From Bacillota bacterium (lineage in GTDB: Bacteria; Bacillota; Clostridia; Lachnospirales; Cellulosilyticaceae): a DNA stretch of 29,132 nucleotides. The notes under the pieces are model-generated. The model made no database searches, was not told where the DNA came from, and was given only the letters and a program-made list of their open reading frames with translations. The stretch spans positions 1 through 29,132 of the forward strand of contig JAEZJJ010000070.1 in NCBI GenBank assembly GCA_023436395.1, given 5' to 3'. The position numbers were made by a program, and so were the translations under genes. This document shows, piece after piece, positions 14,014 to 22,170 of the stretch (position 1 is its first letter; every line of letters begins with the position of its first letter).

Positions 14014-15183
14014 CTATAGCTTTTCATTTCCCACTATAAGTGCTAGATAACCCCACTCCCAAACTACTTCTTCAAAGCTATTTTCTAAATACTCTATAAT
14101 ATCGTCTTGATCATAACCTGTGACTCTAGAAATGACTGTGATATAATCGCGAACCATTGCATATGGAATATCACCTTCTCCTTTTTCTAACCATCTTAAG
14201 AATATTCCTTGCTTGATTACACTATATTCTAAAGTAACCCACTGATAAGCAATGATTAATTCTTTTAAGTTCATATCTGGCATTAATAAATTCCCTAGTA
14301 ACTCTGCTACGATATAATTCTTTAAAAGTTTTTGATAAGCCAATAACTTTTCTTCAAAGTATACTAACTTATCTTCTAATACTTCATCTGTATATTTTTC
14401 TTCTAGGATTTCTCCTATGGCTGCAATATCCTCTATATAGCTTACATAGAGTTTCTGCTTTCTGTAATTCTCTACAATATCTAGGAATAATTCATTTCTC
14501 TCAAAAAAGGAATCTAGTTTATTAAACTTCATCTTTTCAATAGCCTTTGCTATTGGCTGAGTATACCCTTGTGTACTACACTTTTTAACATCTTTCTCAC
14601 TGATTTGTTTCTTTGAATAAAGATCTAATAGGGCATAAAAAATAATCATCATACGCTGAGGTAATGTATATGACTGAGTTTCCATAATACTTATCATCAT
14701 CTCACGTACTGCCATAAGCAAACTATCTTTCTGAGAAGTACTGCCCTCCTGCTGAAATTGTATTTGCTCCTGACTTTCATTTAATAAGTCTACTACAGCA
14801 GGACAACAAGTAGCTAAACTATACTCGGTGCGATCATCAAATACATTAATTTGTCTTGGAAAAGTTGTACAGGTTTCAGATAAATACCCCTCCCCTAACT
14901 CCATAACAAGACGGCATAACTTTTTTTGATTTAAAAAGGGACATTTCTTATCTTCTTTCAGTTTAACAATATGTCCACCTTCATCTTTCTTTGTGTAATC
15001 GCAAAGTTTAAGGGATTCATAAGTCTCTCCTTCATACTCTACTTCCCCTAACTTTAATGCTTCCCATTTCTTATGTGTCCCATCATCTACTGCAATGCGC
15101 CATTCTTGGCAACAGGATAAGCTACACTGATCTGCTATACATTTAAATTGCGTATAATAATTAACGCTCATCTTCTGACTCAT
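14014..15183 (-). CDS. FliB-family protein (flagellin lysine-N-methylase family)
   Basis: The 389-residue protein has the Cys-rich N-terminal signature of the FliB family: FKCIADQCSLSCCQEW (C15, C20, C24, C25), C61, CPFLNQKKLCRL (C81, C90), LSETCTTFPR (C105) and ATCCPAVV (C126, C127). These suggest a metal or iron-sulfur site. In Salmonella FliB methylates lysines of flagellin; clostridial relatives are widespread and their targets are mostly untested. No flagellar gene occurs in this window. An AAAGGAG site precedes the ATG. A 77-residue Cys-containing protein gene lies 29 bases upstream in the same direction, forming a two-gene operon that ends at the hairpin 13950-13999. Confidence 0.82.
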   Translation of the reverse strand: MSQKMSVNYYTQFKCIADQCSLSCCQEWRIAVDDGTHKKWEALKLGEVEYEGETYESLKLCDYTKKDEGGHIVKLKEDKKCPFLNQKKLCRLVMELGEGYLSETCTTFPRQINVFDDRTEYSLATCCPAVVDLLNESQEQIQFQQEGSTSQKDSLLMAVREMMISIMETQSYTLPQRMMIIFYALLDLYSKKQISEKDVKKCSTQGYTQPIAKAIEKMKFNKLDSFFERNELFLDIVENYRKQKLYVSYIEDIAAIGEILEEKYTDEVLEDKLVYFEEKLLAYQKLLKNYIVAELLGNLLMPDMNLKELIIAYQWVTLEYSVIKQGIFLRWLEKGEGDIPYAMVRDYITVISRVTGYDQDDIIEYLENSFEEVVWEWGYLALIVGNEKL

Positions 15184-15212
15184 TTTCTACTCCTTTAACC
15201 TTTGGTTAATTT

Positions 15213-15446
15213 CTATTTATAGTATCCGCAATTCCCTCTATATCTATCTTTGTTTTCACTTATATAACTGGCCCTATATTCTTCATTAAGCTGAGCAAGT
15301 TCTTTTTCCCCTTCTATATAAGGCTCATAAAAATCATACCCATATCTGCTACCATCTTCACACCCTATTTCGCAGTAGCCCAATGCTTCTTTGACAATCT
15401 GTTCTCTTTGCTCTCTTGTTGTATTTTTAATAAGATACTTATCCAT
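15213..15446 (-). CDS. small conserved-looking hypothetical protein with Cys residues
   Basis: The 77-residue product begins MDKYLIKNTTREQREQIV and contains CEIGCEDGS (C25, C29), an acidic tyrosine-rich centre, and a GNCGYYK end (C74). Similar small Lachnospiraceae proteins are sometimes labelled purine biosynthesis protein PurH, a name with no support here. It may bind a metal through its cysteines. A GAGG site precedes the ATG at about 10 bases. It is probably cotranscribed with the FliB-family gene downstream. Confidence 0.6.
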   Translation of the reverse strand: MDKYLIKNTTREQREQIVKEALGYCEIGCEDGSRYGYDFYEPYIEGEKELAQLNEEYRASYISENKDRYRGNCGYYK

Positions 15447-15770
15447 ATATGTTTTCCTCTTTTCTTATTTCATTCTTAGGTCTATATACTGTATAGATAA
15501 AGGCTTTACTATCTATAACAATAGCAAAACCCTTTATTTTTAACAAGCTATTCTACTCTTATTCTTTAATTGCTACTACACAACTAGCAGTAATTGTTTG
15601 TTCGTATCTGTATTGATTTTGTAAATAAAGATAGAATTGCTCATTCCAAAGCCCACTAGGCTCATAATTAATTTTATATTGACATCTATAAAGTTTTGAT
15701 GATATATTTTAAATATTCAAACATTTGTTTAAATCTTTTGTTTATATTTTAAAATCTCAACTTATTCACA
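15447..15770. other. intergenic region between divergent operons
   Basis: Besides the acyltransferase promoter and operator (15679-15730), this gap has one perfect 8-bp inverted repeat, TATAGATA (15492-15499) with TATCTATA (15510-15517), about 45 bases before the small-protein ATG. It could be an operator for the minus-strand operon. No gene is visible, and I found no convincing minus-strand promoter. Confidence 0.4.
15679..15730 (+). promoter_or_regulatory. acyltransferase-tetR promoter and likely TetR operator
   Basis: TTGACA (15679-15684), an 18-base spacer and TATATT (15703-15708) form a good promoter. AAACATTTGTTT (15719-15730), a perfect dyad AAACA-N2-TGTTT, lies just past the predicted start point. 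The TetR regulator encoded by the second gene of the operon is the likely binder. Confidence 0.6.
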
Positions 15771-15806
15771 ATGAAATATAAACTACTACTAATAGGAGGA
15801 AATGTA

Positions 15807-16913
15807 TTGAGAAAAGCTTATATTGATAATCTAAGAATTTTTTGTATTTTACTCTTGTTTCCATTTCACACTTTTATGATTTATAATAACTGGGGAGAAA
15901 CATTTTATATTAACGGTAAACCTCTGTCCATTACTTCGTGGTTTAACTATTCTCTAGATCCTTGGTGGATGCCCCTTCTCTTTACTTTGGCAGGGATCTC
16001 TTCTGCCTATGCACTTCAGAAAAGGTCCACAAAAGATTTTGCAAAAGAACGTACTTGTAAACTTCTAGTGCCTTTGCTAGTAGGATTACTTATCGTTATT
16101 CCCGCCCAAACTTATATTTCAGATCTCTTTCATTATGGATACTCAGGTAATTATTGGACCCACTATGCGATTTACTTTTCAAGATTTACAGACCTAAGTG
16201 GCATTGATGGTGGTTTTACACCTGCACATCTTTGGTTTATATTCTATCTTTTTATTGTTTCTATGATCATGTTGCCTCTGATGAATAGCTATAATAAACA
16301 GGATAAGAAGATAAATCCTCACAAAATCACCATTGTCAAATTAATTCCTTTATTCTTAGTCATTGCAGCACTCACTCCCTTTTTAGAAATTGGAGGCAAA
16401 AGTATAGGGAAATCCCTTGCTTGTTTTGCCATTGGGTACTTTTTACTAAGTGATGAAGTTGTCCATGAACGCTTAGCAAAATATGTTTTTCCACTTGCCT
16501 TTGTATTTGTAAGTTCCCTCATACTAGGACTTGTACTCAAACATATGCATCAAAATAGTAATCTCATATTTAAAATTGCGTATCGATTATCAGTATGGTT
16601 TGGTATCTTAACAATGATAGGTGGATTTAAGAAATATTTTAATTTCCAAAATAAAATAACAAGATATTTATCTAGTGCTACCTTTTCTCTTTATTATTTT
16701 CATCAATCCGTATTAGTTGTTTTAGGCTATTTTATACTAAAAAGTGTGTCTAATGTATTCCTACAAATCCCCTGTATTATACTTGGCAGTTTTATTATAA
16801 GCCTAGCTTGTTATGAAATCTCTAGACGTTTTAAACTTACAGCTTTTTTGTTTGGGATTAAATATAAATCAAATAAAAGAACTACACCTCATACACCAAT
16901 GCATTCATCTTAA
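15807..16913 (+). CDS. acyltransferase-3 family membrane protein
   Basis: The start is placed at TTG 15807 because AGGAGG (15794-15799) sits 7 bases upstream; an in-frame ATG at 15771 has no ribosome site. The resulting 368-residue protein opens with RKAYIDNLRIFCILLLFPFH, the acyltransferase-3 hallmark (Arg and His in the first helix). About ten hydrophobic helices follow, with TPAHLWFIFYLFIVSMIM and TFSLYYFHQSVLVVLGY typical of the family. Such proteins transfer acyl groups to sugars, peptidoglycan, lipids or small molecules at the membrane. A TetR gene follows 19 bases after its stop, so expression is probably induced by a compound sensed by that regulator. The acceptor is unknown. Confidence 0.85.
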   Translation: MRKAYIDNLRIFCILLLFPFHTFMIYNNWGETFYINGKPLSITSWFNYSLDPWWMPLLFTLAGISSAYALQKRSTKDFAKERTCKLLVPLLVGLLIVIPAQTYISDLFHYGYSGNYWTHYAIYFSRFTDLSGIDGGFTPAHLWFIFYLFIVSMIMLPLMNSYNKQDKKINPHKITIVKLIPLFLVIAALTPFLEIGGKSIGKSLACFAIGYFLLSDEVVHERLAKYVFPLAFVFVSSLILGLVLKHMHQNSNLIFKIAYRLSVWFGILTMIGGFKKYFNFQNKITRYLSSATFSLYYFHQSVLVVLGYFILKSVSNVFLQIPCIILGSFIISLACYEISRRFKLTAFLFGIKYKSNKRTTPHTPMHSS

Positions 16914-16932
16914 AAAGAAAGAAGGTAGTAAA

Positions 16933-17490
16933 ATGTTATCTGATAGTAAACAAGCCATTATGGATGCCTCTATGAGACTCATGGAAACAAAGGATTTTAA
17001 TTCAATTACAGTACGGGAGATTGCGGCTGAAGCAAAGGTTAATATAGCCGCTATCAACTATCACTTTGGTAATAAAACAAAGCTTTTCAATTTATTAATG
17101 GAAAGGTATTGGAAAGAAATGATGGTATTCTATGAGGAGTTATTGACAACTCAAGAAATCACCATAGATGATGCCATAGCCTTTGGTATCAAAGTCCTTA
17201 AATTTGAATTATGCTCAACAGGTATTTTACGTTCAGAACAAGTGATGTATCAACAGTATGGTATAGATGTGGCTACTCAAAAACGTATTAATATACAATT
17301 TCAGGCTCTTAGTCGATTAGTACTTGCACTACATAAAGAACTAAAAAAAGAAGAGGTCTTTCCCAAAGTATTAATGGTTGCCTCAGCCTTAAGCTGTCCT
17401 GGTTTTTGGTCAGACCTTACAGAATCCTATGTAACTGATATAGATAGTTTTGTCCAAAGTTATGTGAGCAATTTAATGAATTCCATTTAA
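16933..17490 (+). CDS. TetR/AcrR family transcriptional regulator
   Basis: The frame opens upstream inside the acyltransferase gene, but ATG 16933 with AAAGAAGG before it yields a 185-residue protein starting MLSDSKQAIMDASMRLMETK, the normal TetR beginning. The DNA-binding domain includes SITVREIAAEAKVNIAAINY followed by HFGNKTKLFNLLM (about residues 25-58). The C-terminal part resembles the TetR_C domains of CecR/YbiH-like regulators in length only. It follows the acyltransferase by 19 bases and probably autoregulates through AAACATTTGTTT at 15719-15730. Confidence 0.88.
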   Translation: MLSDSKQAIMDASMRLMETKDFNSITVREIAAEAKVNIAAINYHFGNKTKLFNLLMERYWKEMMVFYEELLTTQEITIDDAIAFGIKVLKFELCSTGILRSEQVMYQQYGIDVATQKRINIQFQALSRLVLALHKELKKEEVFPKVLMVASALSCPGFWSDLTESYVTDIDSFVQSYVSNLMNSI

Positions 17491-17519
17491 TAGTAAATCC
17501 TAGAGTAACTATTATTTTT
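17488..17519. terminator. weak bidirectional hairpin between convergent genes
   Basis: TAATAGT (17488-17494) pairs with ACTATTA (17508-17514) and is followed by TTTTT on the plus strand. It overlaps the stop codons of both the TetR and the short-chain dehydrogenase genes. The stem is short and AT-rich. Confidence 0.4.
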
Positions 17520-18321
17520 CAAGTACGCTCTTTATTAAACACTGATACATACTTAATGGTAATAGCTTTCTCATAGTCACCATACTTTTCATCTTACCTA
17601 CCCTATATCTCATTTTCTTTTTATCATCTGTGGCTGCCTTATAAATGATTTGGGCTACTTCTTCTGGTTTAGAGCCTGCATTTCCATTTTTTATAAGGTT
17701 TGCTACAACCTTTTCTTCATAGGTCTTATAAGCCTTTATTCTCTCATCCTTAGTTACCGTCATTGATCTTCCACAAAATTCTGTTTTGATAGTTCCTGGC
17801 TCAATAAGCTTTATTCTTATTTGGAAAGGTGCCACTTCATACTGAAGGGATTCTGAAAAACCTTCCACTGCAAATTTAGTAGCATGATACAATGATTGTA
17901 GTGGTATGGAGATTGCTCCAGCTATGGAAGAAAGATTAATGACTGTACCTCCTCCTTGTGCTCTAAAATAAGGTAGAATTGCCTTTGTCATTTCTATAGT
18001 ACCTAATAAATTCGTATCTAGTTGTCGTCTAATCTGTTCAGTGGTAGCTGCCTCTAAGGCTCCCACTGTATAGTAACCTGCATTATTAACAAGCACATCA
18101 ATCTTACCAAATCGCTCAATTCCTTTATTAATAGCTACTTCCATACTTTTAATTTCTGTTACATCACAGTAGATCACTTCTATATTTTCAAGTTTTGTTA
18201 ATTCCTTTTCTATTTCTGGACGCCTCATCGTTGCCACTACATTCCAACCTTTTTGGTTAAAGTATTTTGCAGTTTCCTTTCCTATTCCTGATGATGCTCC
18301 TGTAATAAGTACTGTTTTCAT
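17512..18321 (-). CDS. classical short-chain dehydrogenase/reductase
   Basis: The 269-residue protein has the complete classical SDR set: TGASSGIG (8-14), D53 after the third strand, NNAG (79-82), the catalytic S132, and Y145/K149 in SLYHATKFAVEGFSESL. The basic residues after strand two (TMRRPE) favour NADPH. It would oxidise or reduce an alcohol, ketone or similar small molecule in the cytosol. A GGGGAG site precedes the ATG. It is divergent from an HxlR regulator gene with 140 bases between them, a common arrangement in which the regulator controls the reductase. Substrate cannot be told from sequence. Confidence 0.9.
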   Translation of the reverse strand: MKTVLITGASSGIGKETAKYFNQKGWNVVATMRRPEIEKELTKLENIEVIYCDVTEIKSMEVAINKGIERFGKIDVLVNNAGYYTVGALEAATTEQIRRQLDTNLLGTIEMTKAILPYFRAQGGGTVINLSSIAGAISIPLQSLYHATKFAVEGFSESLQYEVAPFQIRIKLIEPGTIKTEFCGRSMTVTKDERIKAYKTYEEKVVANLIKNGNAGSKPEEVAQIIYKAATDDKKKMRYRVGKMKSMVTMRKLLPLSMYQCLIKSVLEK

Positions 18322-18351
18322 TATGACTCCCCTTTTGCTTTTATTTCATAT

Positions 18352-18410
18352 TTCGAATAAACATTCTATTCATTCGAATCCTTGTTTTCTATTATGGTGT
18401 GTGGGATAAT
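18352..18410 (+). promoter_or_regulatory. HxlR gene promoter and nearby inverted repeat
   Basis: TTGTTT (18382-18387), a 17-base spacer and GATAAT (18405-18410) precede the HxlR gene. Just upstream TTCGAAT (18352-18358) and ATTCGAA (18372-18378) form a 7-bp inverted repeat with centres 20 bases apart, between the two divergent genes. It is a fair candidate for the HxlR binding site. Confidence 0.45.
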
Positions 18411-18461
18411 AATTAACAAGTACGCACAAATAAGTAAGGTAATATCAAAAAGGAGAGTATT

Positions 18462-18821
18462 ATGGATGAAGCTTGTAAATATAATATCTTAGATGGAGAT
18501 AAAGTCTCCCAAGCTCTGAAGATGATTGGTGGAAAGTGGAAGCTTAAAATACTTTATACTATTGGTTACAATGAAGTTATTCGCTATGGTGAACTCAAAA
18601 GAGAATTAGGTGGTATTACAGATAAAATCCTTGCTAATGAACTCAAAAATTTAGAACAGGATCATCTTATTTTACGGGAAGTGATCCCTGATGTTCCTCC
18701 TAAGGTAGAATACTCACTTACGCCTAAAGGTTATGGACTACTTCCTACCTTCGATGCACTCTACGAATGGATTATGACAAATGATTATGGAGGCAATTCA
18801 TATGAAATCTTATATTCATAA
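18462..18821 (+). CDS. HxlR family winged-helix transcriptional regulator
   Basis: The 119-residue protein shows the HxlR pattern: a Cys near the N terminus (C5), ALKMIGGKWKLKILYTIGY, RYGELKRELGGITDKILANE, and the wing PPKVEYSLTPKGYGLLP. Members often sense aldehydes, quinones or redox stress, with the N-terminal Cys involved in some. An AAAGGAG site precedes the ATG. It is divergent from the short-chain dehydrogenase gene and overlaps the following thioesterase gene by 20 bases, so these three are probably one regulatory unit. Confidence 0.9.
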   Translation: MDEACKYNILDGDKVSQALKMIGGKWKLKILYTIGYNEVIRYGELKRELGGITDKILANELKNLEQDHLILREVIPDVPPKVEYSLTPKGYGLLPTFDALYEWIMTNDYGGNSYEILYS

Positions 18822-19212
18822 AGTACACTATTATGAAACAGATAAAATGGGAATCACCCATCACTCTAATTACATCCGTTGGATGGAGGAGGCCCGTGTA
18901 GACTTCTTAGAACAAATTGGCTGGGGATATGATAAATTAGAAGACTTAGGTATTATTTCTCCTGTCATTGGTATTGAGTGCGATTACAAGAAAACAACTA
19001 CTTTTAATGACCAAATCCAGATTGATTTAAAACTAAATGAATACCGAGGTGTAAAATTTACCATCACCTATACCATGCAAAACATTAATACTGGAGAAAT
19101 TGTAGCTCTAGGTGAATCTAGACATTGCTTCTTAAATAAGGAAGGTAAGCCTATGCTTCTTAATAAAACTTATCCCATGGTTCATAATGCTCTATGTGAT
19201 TGCTTAGAATAA
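18802..19212 (+). CDS. hotdog-fold acyl-CoA thioesterase (YbgC/4-HBT-like)
   Basis: ATG 18802 is chosen because GGAGG (within ATGGAGGC) lies 8 bases upstream; an upstream in-frame ATG at 18781 lacks a site. The 136-residue protein has the 4-hydroxybenzoyl-CoA thioesterase-like start YYETDKMGITHHSNYIRWME with the catalytic-type D14, followed by EEARVDFLEQIG. It should hydrolyse an acyl-CoA thioester in the cytosol. Its start lies inside the HxlR gene, so translation is probably coupled to that regulator. A strong terminator follows. Confidence 0.87.
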   Translation: MKSYIHKVHYYETDKMGITHHSNYIRWMEEARVDFLEQIGWGYDKLEDLGIISPVIGIECDYKKTTTFNDQIQIDLKLNEYRGVKFTITYTMQNINTGEIVALGESRHCFLNKEGKPMLLNKTYPMVHNALCDCLE

Positions 19213-19232
19213 AATAGTCTTTTTCTTTTAAT

Positions 19233-19271
19233 AAAGGAGGTATAGAACTTTTCACGTTCTATACCTCCTTT
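19233..19271 (+). terminator. intrinsic terminator after the thioesterase gene
   Basis: A perfect 16-bp stem (19233-19248 with 19256-19271) with a 7-base loop is followed by TGTTTT. It contains GGAGG/CCTCC and lies between convergent genes, so it may serve the phosphoesterase gene on the minus strand as well. Confidence 0.85.
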
Positions 19272-19306
19272 GTTTTACCTCTCTATAATCCCTGTTATAG
19301 ATTTTC

Positions 19307-20821
19307 TTAATAATATATTTTGTAGTTCTTCTCTTCACTTACTTCTATACAAGGAGTCTTCTCAATGTATTCAATAATGAGTTCACTTATATCTTGAGTG
19401 ATTTCCTTAACCACCTCAGCATCTTTATAAGCTGTATATAGAGAAACATTACTTGCACGATAATTACTTAGTACAACTGTATATTCCTTCTCCATATCTA
19501 TAGCTTCCTGACCTATTGTCATACTTACTACTCTTTCTCCAAATGGCTTATTTAAGTCAATCTCATAAGATAAGCCTCCGAACATATCATAATTATAGTT
19601 CTGTACCTTTGGGAATAAAAATTCTCTATTAATCTGTACTTTGCCATCTTCCACTACAAAATAGGTTGCACTTTTTTCTATAGCTTCTTTAAACTTGCTA
19701 CCTTTTAGTCTCAGTACTTTTAAAGTGTTTGCATAAGGGTAGTTAATAAGTACTTCCCTGATAGAAACTTCTTTGCTAAAACCAATCGTGCCATCAAAAA
19801 TAGAAAACACCGAGAAATCTGCTCCTGATACATCTAACTGAATTTGATGCATAAAGTTAATGAATGGATGCCCTTTTAGCCTTGCTTCAAAAACATCCTC
19901 TACAAGAATTGACTGGCTAAAGTGACCTATCTTTTGGTCTAAGTACTCTTCTAATTCTGCTTGAATCTCTGTAAATAGGCTTTCTAGTTCAGGCTCTATA
20001 GGCGTTGTTATATGCTTTACATCTACTAACTCATATTCTACTTCACCTGTTTCAGTATCCACCACAGCTTTAGTGAAATTTTGCCCATTATGAAGGGGTT
20101 GGCTACATACTACCCCGTTAATTTTAGTAATAAAACTACGGTGTTGGTGTCCACTTAAAATCATATTAATAGAGTCAAACTTCTGTAATAACTCACTGGC
20201 TTGATTTTCTTTTGTAAGTGACTCAGTAGGTACCATCTCTTCATCTAAGCTTCTCTCAAAACCACCATGATACGCCACAATAATAAAGTCTGCTTGAGCT
20301 TTCATTTCTTCTTCATACTTGCCATACATTTCTACTGGGTCTGAAAAAGATAATCCCTCAATATGCATGGGTTGTTCCCAGTTAGGAATGTATTTTGTTG
20401 TAACCCCTATACATGCAATTTTATAACCATTTAAATCAAAAATCTCATAAGGCTTTGTTTCAAAAGGTAACCCTTCAATATTGGCATTTATAACTTTATT
20501 AGCTACAGGTGCATATGACCGTGCAAGATAAGATGTTCCAAAATTAAATTCATGATTTCCAATGACATATCCATTGTATCCGATTGCTTCCATGCATTCT
20601 ATAATTGGATTTTTTTCTAATTTTTTCTTAGATAAATAGTTTGCTAAAGCAGAACCTTGAATTAAATCACCACAATCTATTTTTAAAGCACCATCATAAT
20701 TCTTTTCATCTTCCTTCATATAGCTTCCTATTTTAAGTAATCCTAATGGTGCCTCTTTGACATAGTTAGTTGGGTAAATATACCCATGTACATCACTGGT
20801 TTGATAAATAGCAATTTTCAT
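19307..20821 (-). CDS. cytosolic 5'-nucleotidase/2',3'-cyclic phosphodiesterase-type metallophosphoesterase
   Basis: The 504-residue protein has the calcineurin-like metallophosphoesterase domain, with TSDVHG (D10, H12), DCGDL (D52), GNHEFN (N89, H90), AYHGGFE and SGHQHR. It is followed by a 5'-nucleotidase C-terminal domain (about 310-500), including a substrate-type FGGLSYEIDL segment. Unlike UshA it has no signal peptide, so it acts in the cytosol, like B. subtilis YunD-type proteins. It should remove phosphate from nucleotides or hydrolyse a cyclic or sugar phosphodiester. It follows the importer operon after an internal terminator, with 20 bases between that terminator's T run and its ATG. 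It is therefore probably reached by readthrough and handles what the importer brings in. Confidence 0.85.
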   Translation of the reverse strand: MKIAIYQTSDVHGYIYPTNYVKEAPLGLLKIGSYMKEDEKNYDGALKIDCGDLIQGSALANYLSKKKLEKNPIIECMEAIGYNGYVIGNHEFNFGTSYLARSYAPVANKVINANIEGLPFETKPYEIFDLNGYKIACIGVTTKYIPNWEQPMHIEGLSFSDPVEMYGKYEEEMKAQADFIIVAYHGGFERSLDEEMVPTESLTKENQASELLQKFDSINMILSGHQHRSFITKINGVVCSQPLHNGQNFTKAVVDTETGEVEYELVDVKHITTPIEPELESLFTEIQAELEEYLDQKIGHFSQSILVEDVFEARLKGHPFINFMHQIQLDVSGADFSVFSIFDGTIGFSKEVSIREVLINYPYANTLKVLRLKGSKFKEAIEKSATYFVVEDGKVQINREFLFPKVQNYNYDMFGGLSYEIDLNKPFGERVVSMTIGQEAIDMEKEYTVVLSNYRASNVSLYTAYKDAEVVKEITQDISELIIEYIEKTPCIEVSEEKNYKIYY

Positions 20822-20843
20822 AGTTTAATCCTTTCATTAAAAA

Positions 20844-20880
20844 AAGGGGACTGTAAAACGTTGTTTTACAGTATCCCCTT
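20844..20880 (-). terminator. intrinsic terminator inside the importer operon
   Basis: On the minus strand a stem of 16 pairs (20863-20880 with 20844-20859, one 2-base bulge, 3-base loop) ends in CCCCTT and a run of seven T. It lies directly after the binding-protein gene and ahead of the phosphoesterase gene, with no room for an obvious promoter between. It should reduce phosphoesterase expression relative to the binding protein. Confidence 0.82.
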
Positions 20881-20884
20881 GTTA

Positions 20885-22156
20885 TTATTCCCAAATTGTT
20901 GTTAATGTTGATTTATATGCTTCTAATGCAGCTGGTACATTAGCAGTATTAGGTGTTGCTAAAATACCTTCTAATACTGTTGCTGATTCACGATATGCAG
21001 CATCAGTTCCAATATATGATGGATTTACATATAAGTTTTGAGTTGCCTCATCTAAAATAGTAGCAACTAAGCTTCCTGAGTTTTTATATTCTTCTGACTC
21101 AATGGCACTTTTTCTAACTGGCATATAACCTGTTTGAGTAGCCCACTCAATTTGATTTTCTTTAGTTGTTAAGAATTTTAAGTATTCAAAAGCAGCTGTT
21201 TTTTGCTCAGCTGTTGCACTATCAAATACATAGAGATCTGTCCCTTGTTGAATTGAGTATTCTGCTGGATATGGTGCAACGCCTACTTCAAATCTACCAG
21301 CTGCAGCTTCTTTAGTAAAACTTTCACTTGCTGTTGAACCAATATAGCTCCCAATCATTTCACTACCAAATGGACCTGATAAATATTTATCTGTTCCAGC
21401 AATTCTAAAGTAACCTGCTTTAACCCCATCTAAATAGTAGTTAGCAGCATTTGCTGAAGCTTCTCCTGTTACATCTAAGTCTGGATTAAATGTAACTCCT
21501 TCATTTTTTAAGAATGTTGTATAGTAATTTTGAAGTGAATCAAAACCTGCTCCTGGAATACCTTTTTCCTCATAGATTTTTTGTGAAACAGTTTTTAACT
21601 CTTCATAACTTTTTGGTGCTTCTAACCCTAATTCTTCAAATAAATCTTTATTGTACCAAATAACTTCTGTAGACTTGTTAAATGGAATACCATATACATT
21701 GCCATCAACTGTTACAGAATCTCTAAGACCTGGTAAGATATCATCAAAGTTATCAAAACCAATTGTCTCATTATTAATATAATCTGTTAAATTAAGTACT
21801 AATCCATCTTGAATTGGTACAAACATCCAGTCTGCATAAGCTTGTGTCATAGTTGGTAAATCTTTTGGGCTTGCACTTGTAGCTGTAAGCTTTTGTTGTA
21901 AGTCTGGATAACTTGATTGATTTTGAAGTGTAACAGTAATATTACTATTTTGCTCCATAAACTTTTGTGTTAAGTTTTGAAGTGCTGCTTCTTGTGCACC
22001 ATTCATCGCATGCCAGAATGTAATCTCCACTGGGCTTGTAATCTCAGTTACAATTGATGTTTCTGTCTTCGTGTTGTCTGGCGCAGTTGTTCCTCCTGAG
22101 CATCCTGTAAGTACTGCCATTGATAGTGCTACTGCACCCATTTTTTTAATACTCAT
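20885..22156 (-). CDS. ABC importer solute-binding lipoprotein (UgpB/sugar family 1)
   Basis: The 423-residue protein begins with a lipoprotein signal, MSIKKMGAVALSMAVLTGCS, with lipobox LTGC and C19 as the lipidated residue. The mature part has the cluster B (family 1) binding-protein pattern, including VEITFWHAMNGAQEAALQNL, DLPTMTQAYADWM, NKSTEVIWYNKDLFEELGL and a C-terminal EYLKFLTTKENQIEWATQTG. FWHAMNG and the overall style resemble UgpB of the glycerol-3-phosphate and glycerophosphodiester importers more than maltose-binding proteins, but substrate cannot be fixed by reading. It captures solute outside the membrane for the permeases encoded upstream. A strong AGGAGGAAG site and the terminator after it fit high expression. 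Confidence 0.9.
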   Translation of the reverse strand: MSIKKMGAVALSMAVLTGCSGGTTAPDNTKTETSIVTEITSPVEITFWHAMNGAQEAALQNLTQKFMEQNSNITVTLQNQSSYPDLQQKLTATSASPKDLPTMTQAYADWMFVPIQDGLVLNLTDYINNETIGFDNFDDILPGLRDSVTVDGNVYGIPFNKSTEVIWYNKDLFEELGLEAPKSYEELKTVSQKIYEEKGIPGAGFDSLQNYYTTFLKNEGVTFNPDLDVTGEASANAANYYLDGVKAGYFRIAGTDKYLSGPFGSEMIGSYIGSTASESFTKEAAAGRFEVGVAPYPAEYSIQQGTDLYVFDSATAEQKTAAFEYLKFLTTKENQIEWATQTGYMPVRKSAIESEEYKNSGSLVATILDEATQNLYVNPSYIGTDAAYRESATVLEGILATPNTANVPAALEAYKSTLTTIWE

Positions 22157-22170
22157 CTTCTTCCTCCTAC

